From contig CANCEU010000027.1 of assembly GCA_947375185.1 (NCBI GenBank), forward strand, positions 1 through 32,445: a stretch of DNA of 32,445 nucleotides, in the 5' to 3' direction. A model generated the notes under the pieces. The model was not told the origin of the DNA, did not search any database, and worked only from the letters and a program-made list of their open reading frames with translations. Below, in pieces: positions 1-7,672 of the stretch. How positions within the stretch are numbered: position 1 is the stretch's first letter; each line of letters starts with the position of its first letter. Origin of the DNA: Chitinophagaceae bacterium (GTDB lineage Bacteria; Bacteroidota; Bacteroidia; Chitinophagales; Chitinophagaceae). A program made the position numbers and the translations under genes.

Positions 1-978
1 ACGGAGTGGCAAGGAGTACATACATTAAATGAAATTGTTCAAAGTATTAATCCGACGAATGGCTGGTTGCAAAATTGTAATGCAACCCCTTATCGAGTAG
101 CAGGAAACAAAAGCCCAAAAGCGCAAGACTATCCGGCCTATATGGCGCCAGATGGACAAAATGCAAGAGGCATTAATGCGGAAAGATTGCTTGAAAAAAT
201 AGATAAAATTAGTTTGGATGACTTAATTAAAATTGGATACAATAAACACTTAACCGCTTTTGATATTTTATTGCCTCCCTTTATGGAGTATGTAAAAACT
301 TCAACATTAACCGCTGATCAACAAAAAGCGATTCAATATTTAGCTGCATGGAATCATGATGCAGATACCAATTCCATTGCCCAAACCATCGCTATTGAAT
401 GGGCTACTAAATTAATGACTAAACTTCCTGCGGCAGCAACCGAGGAAGAAGCAACACAAGCAATCGTTCGATTTAATCGCATTGTGAATGAAATTAGCAA
501 TGAAATGAAATTGGATTTAATAGATTCTACCTTGTCAACTATAAAAGCAGCATATGGTGACCCTAAGCTTCCCTATAATCAAAGAACTTGGGAAATTCCA
601 TGGGGCCAAGTTAATAGATACCAACGATACATGATAGGAGCGTTTCCATTTTCAGATGTTCGACCAAGTATCGCAGTTGCACAAACCTCCTCTAAATTTG
701 GCCAATTACCTGCGTTTGAAAGTAGAAGAGAACCTGGTGTAATCGCTATGAAGCGTTACGGCTACTCAGGCAATAGCTTTATTGCAGCAGTGAGTTTTGG
801 AAAAAAAATAACAGCAAAAACCATTATTACAGGAGGTCAAAGTTTTGATCCTAACAATAAACATTTTACCGACCAAGCACAAATGTATATTGATGGCAAT
901 TTTAAAATAATTCATTTTTATAAAGAGGACGTTTTAACACATAAGGTAACATCATATAGGCCTGGATTGGAAAGGTAA
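1..978 (+). CDS. Penicillin acylase family protein, 5' end outside the window
   Basis: The frame is open from base 1, so the gene starts upstream and only about 325 C-terminal residues are visible. An N-P-T-N-G-W stretch encoded at 49-66, followed by N-C-N-A-T-P-Y, matches the beta-chain region of penicillin acylase / acyl-homoserine-lactone acylase Ntn hydrolases. The segment also shares the K-I-D-K-I-S-x-x-D-L pattern and a W-(N/D)-H-(D/A)-A-D stretch with the complete acylase at 3214-5304, so the two are paralogues. The family cleaves amide bonds in N-acylated substrates in the periplasm after self-cleavage; the nucleophilic Ser of this copy lies outside the window. A TTG at 67 is in frame but is unlikely to be a start. 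The last 61 bases overlap the oppositely oriented regulator gene. Substrate unknown. Confidence 0.85.
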   Translation, partial: TEWQGVHTLNEIVQSINPTNGWLQNCNATPYRVAGNKSPKAQDYPAYMAPDGQNARGINAERLLEKIDKISLDDLIKIGYNKHLTAFDILLPPFMEYVKTSTLTADQQKAIQYLAAWNHDADTNSIAQTIAIEWATKLMTKLPAAATEEEATQAIVRFNRIVNEISNEMKLDLIDSTLSTIKAAYGDPKLPYNQRTWEIPWGQVNRYQRYMIGAFPFSDVRPSIAVAQTSSKFGQLPAFESRREPGVIAMKRYGYSGNSFIAAVSFGKKITAKTIITGGQSFDPNNKHFTDQAQMYIDGNFKIIHFYKEDVLTHKVTSYRPGLER

Positions 979-1628
979 TGTTGGTATAGCTTTGAAGTGC
1001 ATGCAATTTTTACTAATCCAGCAACATTTTTGACATCAAATAGCTGCATCATTTTTGTTCGATGACCTTCAATGGTGCGCTTGCTATGTCCTAATTCGGA
1101 AGCAATGAGTTTGCTAGGTGCTTCTTGACAAATACGAATTAATATATACTTGTCATACAATGCAAGATTAGTAACCTTATCTAATAATTGTAAATCATCC
1201 ATATTATTCATCAACGCATTTACTTTGTCGGAAATCTCATTACTAAAATATACTTTTTCAGACTTAGTCATTTCCAACCCTTTAAGCCATTCAGCCCTGG
1301 TGGCAGTTCGAGAAACAATTACAGAAAACCCATTTTCAATTAATTGAAACAACATTAAATTATCTGAATCATTTAAAACAACCATCATCGGTGTTTGTTT
1401 TTTCAATTTAATAAGTGAGCTAATTAATTGATGATCGGAAAAATCAACCATGCTACTATCAATCACAAGTACTAAGGGAGTATCAGGAACCAGCAATTCA
1501 TTAATGCCTTTAAAGTCACTAATTATTTGAGGAGTCAAAAACGCAGGGTGTTGTTGTAATAACATTGCACTTCCTATGGCGTATATAGCCTGTTGATCAC
1601 ATATGATTACTTGACTTTGCATAGACAT
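918..1628 (-). CDS. LuxR-type transcriptional regulator with a degenerate receiver domain
   Basis: The protein has 236 residues. Residues 1-125 have the length and alternating strands of a response-regulator receiver: D11 follows the first strand and D57 sits at the end of strand 3, as in V-L-V-I-D. The acidic pocket has only one Asp (C10-D11), the usual Ser/Thr is replaced in V-V-L-N-D, and the usual Lys is replaced by S-R in V-I-V-S-R-T, so phosphorylation is doubtful. Residues about 150-215 are a LuxR/FixJ helix-turn-helix with S-K-L-I-A-S-E-L-G-H-S-K-R-T-I-E-G-H-R. No histidine kinase is adjacent. An ATG two codons downstream (1622) is an alternative start. The 3' end overlaps the acylase on the other strand. 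It probably binds DNA and controls nearby genes, but the target is unknown. Confidence 0.82.
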   Translation of the reverse strand: MSMQSQVIICDQQAIYAIGSAMLLQQHPAFLTPQIISDFKGINELLVPDTPLVLVIDSSMVDFSDHQLISSLIKLKKQTPMMVVLNDSDNLMLFQLIENGFSVIVSRTATRAEWLKGLEMTKSEKVYFSNEISDKVNALMNNMDDLQLLDKVTNLALYDKYILIRICQEAPSKLIASELGHSKRTIEGHRTKMMQLFDVKNVAGLVKIACTSKLYQHYLSNPGLYDVTLCVKTSSL

Positions 1629-1946
1629 TCATTTAATTGTCTAAAACACGTTTTTTAATCGTAATAAATTGATTTGTAACATATAATATATTTAGTAGGT
1701 TACAAAAAGAATGGCATTTACCCCTACTATCATAAAATCTAAATCTTCTTTATCTAAAAAATATGCTCAGAATTTATCCCTTAGTCCCATACATCTTCCA
1801 CCTCGATTGCATATTGAATTATTAGTATGACTGTACGCAAAGTATTGAATATAGAAACGAGGTATTTATTAAAAGAAAGCCGTCAACATAAAATTTTTAA
1901 ATTCCGGCTATTGGGCTTAAATTGCTATACATTTAAAAATTGCCTA
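1629..1946. other. Intergenic region between divergent genes, 318 bp
   Basis: This very AT-rich region separates the minus-strand LuxR-type regulator from the plus-strand DUF1080 gene and should hold promoters for both. It contains one perfect inverted repeat (1673-1706, listed separately). A 39-codon open frame (ATG 1711, TGA 1828-1830) ends overlapping the in-frame ATG at 1827; it resembles nothing I know and is not called as a gene. The frame of the DUF1080 gene stays open back to 1827, but those 40 extra residues look non-coding. Confidence 0.6.
1673..1706. promoter_or_regulatory. Inverted repeat, possible operator
   Basis: TTTGTAAC (1673-1680) and GTTACAAA (1699-1706) form a perfect 8-bp inverted repeat with an 18-bp AT-only-like spacer. 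It starts 45 bases upstream of the LuxR-type regulator's ATG. The position and symmetry fit a dimer binding site, perhaps for autoregulation, but repeats of this size also arise by chance in AT-rich DNA. There is no run of T after it, so it is not a terminator. Confidence 0.3.
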
Positions 1947-2729
1947 ATGAAAAAAATTGCATTTATTACTTTAGCTTTCTGTAGTTATACTATGATGGCT
2001 AATGCTCAATCAAAATTCAAAAGCAGACAAGATAGTTTAGAATATGAGGCTGCTAAAACAGAAGAGTGGAATCCAATTCCAAAAACAGTAACACCAGGAA
2101 CATCTGTAGCAGATGCACCATCTGATGCGATTGTACTTTATAATGGAAAAGATATCAATTCATTTCAAAAGAAAAAAGGTGGGGCACCAGGTTGGAAAAT
2201 AGACGCCGACGGAGCATTGACGGTTGTGAAAGGATCGGGAGATTTAGAAACTAAGCAGGCATTTGGTGATTGTCAATTACACCTTGAGTTTAGAGAGCCT
2301 GCCGAAATTAAAGGCAGCAATCAAACTAGAGGAAATAGTGGTATTTGGTTTATGAGTAATTATGAATTACAAATTTTAGATAACTACAACAATCCAACTT
2401 ATGTAAATGGAGAAATTGGAAGTATCTATAAGCAACATACTCCATTAGTAACTGCATGTAAAAAACCAGGTGAATGGCAAACTTATGATGTTGTATTTAC
2501 TGCACCTCAATTTAAAGACAACGGTGATTTAGCTACTCCAGCACATATGACGGTTTTGTTAAATGGTATTCTAGTTCAGAACAATGCAGTTGTTTATGGC
2601 GGCGTTGAATGGATTGGCTTACCTAAGTATATAAAACATGCCGATAAGATGCCATTAATTTTACAGGACCATGGATTGGATGGTGGCAACCCTGTAAGTT
2701 TTAGAAATATTTGGATCAGACCTTTGTAA
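1947..2729 (+). CDS. Exported DUF1080 (3-keto-disaccharide hydrolase-like) protein
   Basis: Starting at ATG 1947 gives 260 residues with a standard signal peptide (M-K-K-I-A-F-I-T-L-A-F, ending A-N-A-Q). The longer frame from 1827 buries this signal behind 40 residues of low-complexity sequence, so it is rejected. The mature part is a single DUF1080 concanavalin-like sandwich: I-V-L-Y-N-G-K-D-I-N-S-F early, G-N-S-G-I-W-F in the middle, Y-E-L-Q-I-L-D after it, and a C-terminal D-H-G-x-x-V-S-F-R-N-I-W-I-R-P-L. Members are secreted in Bacteroidota; some are reported to act on 3-keto-glycosides, while many are uncharacterised. A strong terminator follows 32 bases after the stop. No sugar oxidoreductase is adjacent, so the substrate is unresolved. 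Confidence 0.9.
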   Translation: MKKIAFITLAFCSYTMMANAQSKFKSRQDSLEYEAAKTEEWNPIPKTVTPGTSVADAPSDAIVLYNGKDINSFQKKKGGAPGWKIDADGALTVVKGSGDLETKQAFGDCQLHLEFREPAEIKGSNQTRGNSGIWFMSNYELQILDNYNNPTYVNGEIGSIYKQHTPLVTACKKPGEWQTYDVVFTAPQFKDNGDLATPAHMTVLLNGILVQNNAVVYGGVEWIGLPKYIKHADKMPLILQDHGLDGGNPVSFRNIWIRPL

Positions 2730-2761
2730 GTTAGAAATATAATAACTACACTGAATATAAT

Positions 2762-2795
2762 AAAAAGAGGCCTCAAAAATTTGAGGCCTCTTTTT
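2762..2795. terminator. Bidirectional rho-independent terminator
   Basis: A near-perfect hairpin with arms 2762-2777 and 2780-2795 (core GAGGCCTC, flanked by A5 on one side and T5 on the other) lies between the convergent DUF1080 and HAD genes, so it can stop transcription from both sides. Confidence 0.92.
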
Positions 2796-2796
2796 A

Positions 2797-3138
2797 TTAT
2801 AGCTCCTCGATACGCTTTGCTTTATCATCAATCACTAAATCAAAATTAGGTTTAGTTGGTCCGCCGTTAGGACAATACCCTGTTATTAGGTCATTAAACT
2901 TACAACCCCATTTAGTGAGTTGATCTAATGTTAATGCTTTTAAATCTCGCTTTGAGCTTTCTCCTCTACCTGTCCAATAAGTAATATGCCAGCCTTCATC
3001 ATAAAGCTTATTGATTTTTGCAATATTGTCAAAGTTGGGCTCTGCTAACTCATAAACACGCTTTTCTGTATAAAAACAAATTGTCTCGTCAATGTCAATT
3101 AATGCTTTTTTTGAACCAAACCTTTTAGACTCTATCAT
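2797..3138 (-). CDS. Small HAD-superfamily phosphatase-like protein
   Basis: A 113-residue protein with the HAD motifs in order: motif I D15-I-D17-E-T-I (nucleophile and acid/base Asp), motif II in T56-G-R-G, a Lys near 96 in G-G-P-T-K-P, and motif IV D104-D105 in L-V-I-D-D-K-A. It has no signal peptide and no cap domain, so it is a minimal cytoplasmic phosphatase. Its size and the T-G-R-G motif resemble small HAD proteins found with polysaccharide genes or polynucleotide 3'-phosphatase-like members. The start at 3138 is ATG; a TAnnTTTG box lies about 24 bases upstream. The neighbours give no substrate. Confidence is high for the superfamily and low for any specific reaction. Confidence 0.85.
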   Translation of the reverse strand: MIESKRFGSKKALIDIDETICFYTEKRVYELAEPNFDNIAKINKLYDEGWHITYWTGRGESSKRDLKALTLDQLTKWGCKFNDLITGYCPNGGPTKPNFDLVIDDKAKRIEEL

Positions 3139-3161
3139 TGTTATATGTTTAATTTGTAAAG

Positions 3162-3169
3162 CAAATTTA
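3162..3169 (-). promoter_or_regulatory. Candidate Bacteroidota -7 promoter element
   Basis: On the minus strand this reads TAAATTTG, an exact TAnnTTTG match, about 24 bases before the HAD phosphatase ATG, which would give a short leader. No convincing TTTG -33 box is seen at the expected spacing. Confidence 0.35.
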
Positions 3170-3213
3170 GATATTATCTATAAATTACAGTTCCTAATTC
3201 TTAAAATACATAC

Positions 3214-5304
3214 ATGACTAAAAAGATTGCACATTTAACTTTAATTATTTTTTCATTTTTAATGGGAAAGATGGCAGATGCACAGCAAACAGCCATCCCT
3301 AATATCAATCCTGAAAAAATTACCATTGCTAGAGACGTTTATGGAGTTCCGCACATTTTTGCTCCAACCGACCCCGAGGTAGCATATGGTATCGCCTGGG
3401 CACATAGTGAAGATGATTTCAAAACGATCCAAACACTTTTATTAACCGGCAAGGGCAAGCTATCTACTTATATGGGGAAAAAAGGAGCACCCATTGATTT
3501 TGTAGTGGGGCTATTAAACACCAGGGCATTGGTCGACGCACAAATTGCTGGTATGGATCCAAAATTTTTATTGTTAGTAAAAGGATATTTGATGGGGCTT
3601 GAAGCATATGCAAAAGCACATCCTCAAGAAGTTCTCAATAAAAATGTATTCCCAATTTCAGTAGAAGAGTATTTGTCTAGCACTGTATTTTCAGTAGCTG
3701 TATTTTGTGGCGTTGACAAAGCCCTTCCTAAAATATTAAATGGTACCATTCCTCATTTAGAAGGATTTACTGGAGAGGGTAGTAATGCATTTGCTATTCA
3801 TTCAAGCAAATCAGCTTCAGGTGAAAATATGTTGGTGATTAATGCGCATCAACCAATTGAAGGTCCTACTGCATTTTATGAAGCACATTTACAAAGCGAA
3901 GAAGGTTGGAATATACTTGGGGGATTATTTCCCGGAGCACCCTTAATATTTCATGGTGTAACTCCTACACTTGCTTGGGCACATACCGTAAATTTTCAGG
4001 ATAAAATAGATGTATACCAATTACAATCTGATAAAAACCATCCATATCAATATATAGTAGATGGCAAATGGTATAGTTTAGAAAAAAGAAAAATTAAACT
4101 AAATATCAAAGGCATTCCATTCCCTATCTATAAAACAGTTTACAATTCAATTTATGGTCCAACTGTTGCAACACCAAAAGGAGAATATTTTTCAATGCGT
4201 TTACCATCTTTAATGGATGCCGGCGCATTACAACAATGGTATGCAATGAATAGGTCTACCAACTATACTCAATTTAAACAGGCACTGAATCAAAATCATT
4301 TAGCCATGTTTAATATTATGTACGCCGATAATAAAGATACGATCTATTATATTTCAAATGGTAAAATGCCCTATCGAAACCCCGATACTGCATACCACTG
4401 GAACAGTACGGTACCGGGCAATACAATGGCTACCTTATGGACAAAATTTAAGCCATTAAGTGAGTTGCCTCAATACACCAATCCTGCTAGTGGCTATTTA
4501 TTTAACACGAATCATTCTCCCTTTTTAGCAACAGACGAAAAATATAATTTAGACCCTTCTAAATTTGATGTGAATGATGGATACGAAACCTACCATGATA
4601 ACAGAAGTCGTCGTGCAAAAGACATGATTGATAAATTAGATAAAATTAGTTTCGAGGATTTGAAAAAAATAAAATTTGACCGAAGCTTACCTAGCAAAAT
4701 TTTATTTCCTTATGGTTTTAATGCAGATAGTATGTTTTTGGTAAATGAAAAAATGAATCCAAAACTTGCCTATTTAATTTCGACACTAAAAACATGGGAC
4801 CATGCGGCGGCAGTGGATAGTAAAGGAGCTGCAATTTATAATTTGGCTTATTATATGGTGCCTCAAATTATGGATGGGCGCAAAAACGATTTACTTACCA
4901 TAAACGAAGCTGTGGTTGTATATGAAAAAATAAATGACTACTTACTTAAAAATTTCGGACGCACTGATATCGTTTTAGGCGATTTGCAAAAATTGGTTAG
5001 AGGCGATGAAAGTTGGCCACAAGCAGGTATGCCAGATGTTTTGGCCGCTGTTATGTCCGAGCCGTATAAAGATGGAACTAGAAAAATGAATAGTGGCGAT
5101 GCATATATTAATTTAGTAAGATTCCCAAAAGATGGTAGCTTACCTCATATTGAATCTATCAATACTTTTGGAGCAAGCATGCATAAAGAAAGTCCTCATT
5201 TTGCTGACCAGCGCGCCATGTACCAATCACAAACTTTAAAACCAATGACGCTTGATAAAAATGAAGTACTAAAACATGCTGAAAAAATTTATCACCCAAA
5301 TTAA
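3214..5304 (+). CDS. Penicillin acylase family protein (Ntn hydrolase)
   Basis: A complete 696-residue protein. Residues 1-23 are a signal peptide ending M-A-D-A-Q. The alpha-chain region has V-Y-G-V-P-H-I-F-A and A-Y-G-I-A-W-A-H-S-E-D-D, typical of the family. G-E-G-S190-N-A-F-A-I marks the autocatalytic cleavage point: Ser190 becomes the N-terminal nucleophile of the beta chain. The downstream H-G-V-T-P-T-L-A-W-A-H-T-V-N is also characteristic. Members hydrolyse amide bonds of penicillins, acyl-homoserine lactones or other N-acyl compounds in the periplasm; the substrate cannot be read here. Length is slightly below that of many acyl-homoserine-lactone acylases. It is a paralogue of the partial gene at 1-978. 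A hairpin terminator follows within 75 bases. Confidence 0.92.
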   Translation: MTKKIAHLTLIIFSFLMGKMADAQQTAIPNINPEKITIARDVYGVPHIFAPTDPEVAYGIAWAHSEDDFKTIQTLLLTGKGKLSTYMGKKGAPIDFVVGLLNTRALVDAQIAGMDPKFLLLVKGYLMGLEAYAKAHPQEVLNKNVFPISVEEYLSSTVFSVAVFCGVDKALPKILNGTIPHLEGFTGEGSNAFAIHSSKSASGENMLVINAHQPIEGPTAFYEAHLQSEEGWNILGGLFPGAPLIFHGVTPTLAWAHTVNFQDKIDVYQLQSDKNHPYQYIVDGKWYSLEKRKIKLNIKGIPFPIYKTVYNSIYGPTVATPKGEYFSMRLPSLMDAGALQQWYAMNRSTNYTQFKQALNQNHLAMFNIMYADNKDTIYYISNGKMPYRNPDTAYHWNSTVPGNTMATLWTKFKPLSELPQYTNPASGYLFNTNHSPFLATDEKYNLDPSKFDVNDGYETYHDNRSRRAKDMIDKLDKISFEDLKKIKFDRSLPSKILFPYGFNADSMFLVNEKMNPKLAYLISTLKTWDHAAAVDSKGAAIYNLAYYMVPQIMDGRKNDLLTINEAVVVYEKINDYLLKNFGRTDIVLGDLQKLVRGDESWPQAGMPDVLAAVMSEPYKDGTRKMNSGDAYINLVRFPKDGSLPHIESINTFGASMHKESPHFADQRAMYQSQTLKPMTLDKNEVLKHAEKIYHPN

Positions 5305-5344
5305 ATAAATCAATCGTACAATAATTGACTAATATAGTTTTATC

Positions 5345-5378
5345 AAAATAGTTACAGCCTTGCTGTAACTATTTTTTT
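5345..5378. terminator. Hairpin terminator, probably bidirectional
   Basis: Arms 5345-5358 and 5362-5375 are perfectly complementary (core TAGTTACAGC) with a 3-base loop, followed by a T run to 5378. It ends the acylase on the plus strand. It also overlaps the last codon and stop of the nucleotide-sugar dehydrogenase on the minus strand, where a short T run follows. Confidence 0.88.
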
Positions 5379-6623
5379 GTCTAAAAATGACTTGGTGTCA
5401 AATAAAACAGATTCACTACTTGCCTTTAGCTGATCATAGTCCAAAGATTTGAAAAAATCATGCGCTACTGTTAATATGATACCATCATATTTATCCAAAG
5501 CAGTAATGAGCTGTATATTGTGTGTTTCAGCAACATCTTGTGCATTTGCAAATGGATCAAATAATTTTACATAATAGCCCATTTCAATTAATTGATTATA
5601 AATATCAAACACTTTTGAATTGCGAATGTCTGGACAATTTTCTTTAAATGTAGCCCCAAGTAACAAAATATTGGCTCCTGTTTTATCCAAGCCTTTAAGT
5701 TGAAGTAACCTTTTTAATTTGTTTGCAACAAAGGCACTCATTTGATCATTCACTTCTCTACCAGATAAAATCACCTGCGGATTATGTCCTAGTTTTTTTG
5801 CCTTATAAGCTAAATAATATGGATCCACGCCAATACAATGTCCTCCAACTAATCCAGGTTTAAATGGCAGAAAATTCCATTTTGTAGCAGCAGCATCTAA
5901 AACTTCCTGGGTATCAATTCCCATCTTATCAAAAATCAATGCTAGCTCATTTACAAAGGAAATATTGATATCTCTTTGTGCATTTTCAATTGATTTTGAT
6001 GCTTCGGCAATTTTAATACTTGAAGCCTTGTGCGTTCCCGCAGTGATAATGCTAGCATATAAATTGTCCACTAAGTCAGCTATTTGAGGAGTGGAGCCAG
6101 AAGTGACTTTTTTTATTTTCACCAATATATTTATTTTATCCCCTGGATTAATTCTTTCCGGTGAATACCCGCAATAAAAATCAGTATTAAAAACTAAGCC
6201 ACTTGCTTTTTCAAGCACCGGCACACAATCCTCTTCGGTACAACCAGGATAAACAGTGCTTTCATATATAACAGTATCCCCCTTTTTTAGCAATTTGCCA
6301 ATCATTTGGCTTGCATTTAATAGCGGAGTTAAATCAGGCAATTTATTATTGTCAACAGGCGTAGGTACTGTTACAATATAAATGGTACAATCTTTTATTG
6401 CTTCGAGGTTATCACTAAAAATTAACCCTGTTGCTGCATTAATTTCTTGTTCACTTATTTGAAGTGTATCATCTTTTTTTTGATGTAAAGATTTTATCCG
6501 AGTTGGATTGATATCAAATCCAACAACTTGGTATTTTTTACCAAATTCCACAGCCAATGGAAGACCAACATAACCAAGGCCTATTACTGCAATAGAAAAT
6601 TTTGAATTACTAGCATTAATCAT
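5352..6623 (-). CDS. Nucleotide-sugar dehydrogenase (UDP-N-acetylhexosamine dehydrogenase, WbpO/TviB type)
   Basis: A 423-residue cytoplasmic enzyme that would oxidise C6 of a UDP-sugar twice with NAD+ to a uronic acid for surface polysaccharide. The N-terminal Rossmann domain has G15-L-G-Y-V-G20 and D37. The family middle motif S-I-K-I-A-E-A-S-K210-S-I-E-N-A-Q-R-D-I-N carries the conserved Lys, and the catalytic Cys263 lies in G-L-V-G-G-H-C-I-G-V-D-P-Y-Y-L. The C-terminal UDP-binding domain has G-A-T-F-K-E-N-C-P-D-I-R-N-S-K. The motif style fits UDP-GlcNAc/GalNAc dehydrogenases better than UDP-glucose dehydrogenase. It starts 22 bases after the DUF1684 gene, so the two may be co-transcribed. 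No glycosyltransferase or export gene is nearby. Confidence 0.93.
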   Translation of the reverse strand: MINASNSKFSIAVIGLGYVGLPLAVEFGKKYQVVGFDINPTRIKSLHQKKDDTLQISEQEINAATGLIFSDNLEAIKDCTIYIVTVPTPVDNNKLPDLTPLLNASQMIGKLLKKGDTVIYESTVYPGCTEEDCVPVLEKASGLVFNTDFYCGYSPERINPGDKINILVKIKKVTSGSTPQIADLVDNLYASIITAGTHKASSIKIAEASKSIENAQRDINISFVNELALIFDKMGIDTQEVLDAAATKWNFLPFKPGLVGGHCIGVDPYYLAYKAKKLGHNPQVILSGREVNDQMSAFVANKLKRLLQLKGLDKTGANILLLGATFKENCPDIRNSKVFDIYNQLIEMGYYVKLFDPFANAQDVAETHNIQLITALDKYDGIILTVAHDFFKSLDYDQLKASSESVLFDTKSFLDKKIVTARL

Positions 6624-6645
6624 TCATTCAAAGTTAATGGACAGT

Positions 6646-7539
6646 TTAATGATGTCCATAATTTTTTTCGCCAACTTCTATATTTAATTGAAGCCTATTT
6701 TGTTTTGGAGGTAATGGGCAGGTAGCAAATGGAGTAAAAGCGCAAGGAGGGTTATAGGCTATATTAAAATCGATTTCGGTGTTACCATCTTTATCGGGCT
6801 TAGGGATATCGATAAATCTTCCTGAACCATATGTTGAATTACCTGAACTTTGATCTGCAAAAACAATAAATAAAGTTGGGCCGCCTTCATCAATTACATC
6901 CAAGGTATATTCAATCCCATCCTTTCGAAAATGCAAAGTACCGGCGTTTTTACTAGCTGTTGTCTGTCCAAGCACATTTGTAATCATTAAAAAATCCTGT
7001 GCAGGTTGAACTAAAGTCGCTTTAAATTTCCAATTTTCATTAATAGGAAAGCGATTTATTCCTTTAAAAGTCAACAGTGTATTGGCTTTTAAGTTACGAA
7101 ATCTTACCCCTACCTTATCCTCGCGTTTTATGATGACCCATGAAAATTGACCATAGTCCATTACTTGATCACTATAGGACGCGCCTGCACCAAACACTTT
7201 ATATGCCTCATTTTTTAAGGTTGCTTTTTTATTTATGGTAATGGTATTTGTATTCGCATTTTTCCATATTACCGAATCCCCTTCATAGATAAAACTTCCA
7301 AGTTTTGCTGGGAACAATCCATTTTGATAATGGCAATCTGCTTCTTTAGCACTACCAAAAGTATTTATTCCTTTATGTAACCAAAATAAACCCTCTAAGT
7401 TAAGCCATCCGTTATCCCTTGTTAAATAGTCAATTCTTTTTTTATGCCAATTATTTACAGAATCAACATAATTTTTAGACTGTGCAAAAGTGGTATGCGT
7501 AATTAATAAAGCAAATAAAATAAATACAGCTTTTTTCAT
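6646..7539 (-). CDS. Exported DUF1684 protein
   Basis: A 297-residue protein with a signal peptide (M-K-K-A-V-F-I-L-F-A-L-L-I, cleavage near T-F-A-Q). The family signature is visible at both ends: D-N-G-W-L-N-L-E-G-L-F-W-L near the mature N terminus, and a C-terminal N-P-P-C-A-F-T-P-F-A-T-C-P-L-P-P-K-Q-N-R-L followed by E-V-G-E-K-N-Y. The two Cys in that motif are typical of DUF1684. The family is common in Bacteroidota and its function is not established; a hydrolytic or ligand-binding periplasmic role is only a guess. It is the first gene of a possible two-gene unit with the dehydrogenase at 5352-6623. Confidence 0.9.
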   Translation of the reverse strand: MKKAVFILFALLITHTTFAQSKNYVDSVNNWHKKRIDYLTRDNGWLNLEGLFWLHKGINTFGSAKEADCHYQNGLFPAKLGSFIYEGDSVIWKNANTNTITINKKATLKNEAYKVFGAGASYSDQVMDYGQFSWVIIKREDKVGVRFRNLKANTLLTFKGINRFPINENWKFKATLVQPAQDFLMITNVLGQTTASKNAGTLHFRKDGIEYTLDVIDEGGPTLFIVFADQSSGNSTYGSGRFIDIPKPDKDGNTEIDFNIAYNPPCAFTPFATCPLPPKQNRLQLNIEVGEKNYGHH

Positions 7540-7597
7540 AGTGGTTCTATTTTTTGAAATAATTGAAATGTAAATGTAGCATATATTATTTTGTCTA

Positions 7598-7605
7598 CAA
7601 AATTA
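7598..7605 (-). promoter_or_regulatory. Candidate -7 promoter element for the DUF1684 gene
   Basis: The minus strand reads TAATTTTG, an exact TAnnTTTG match, about 60 bases upstream of the DUF1684 ATG. No matching -33 box is evident, and AT-rich sequence gives chance matches. Confidence 0.28.
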
Positions 7606-7672
7606 GTAGATTATTTAACATTATAAAAGCTAGCTTAGATTGTTGTACCTTAGAACTACCTAAAAATATAAT

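Noticed and set aside
67..69. TTG at 67 as the start of the first acylase
   Set aside because: The frame is open to base 1 with family-like sequence (NPTNGW) upstream of it, so the gene begins outside the window.
1827..1946. Upstream extension of the DUF1080 gene from ATG 1827
   Set aside because: It would put 40 charged residues ahead of an ideal signal peptide that begins at ATG 1947.
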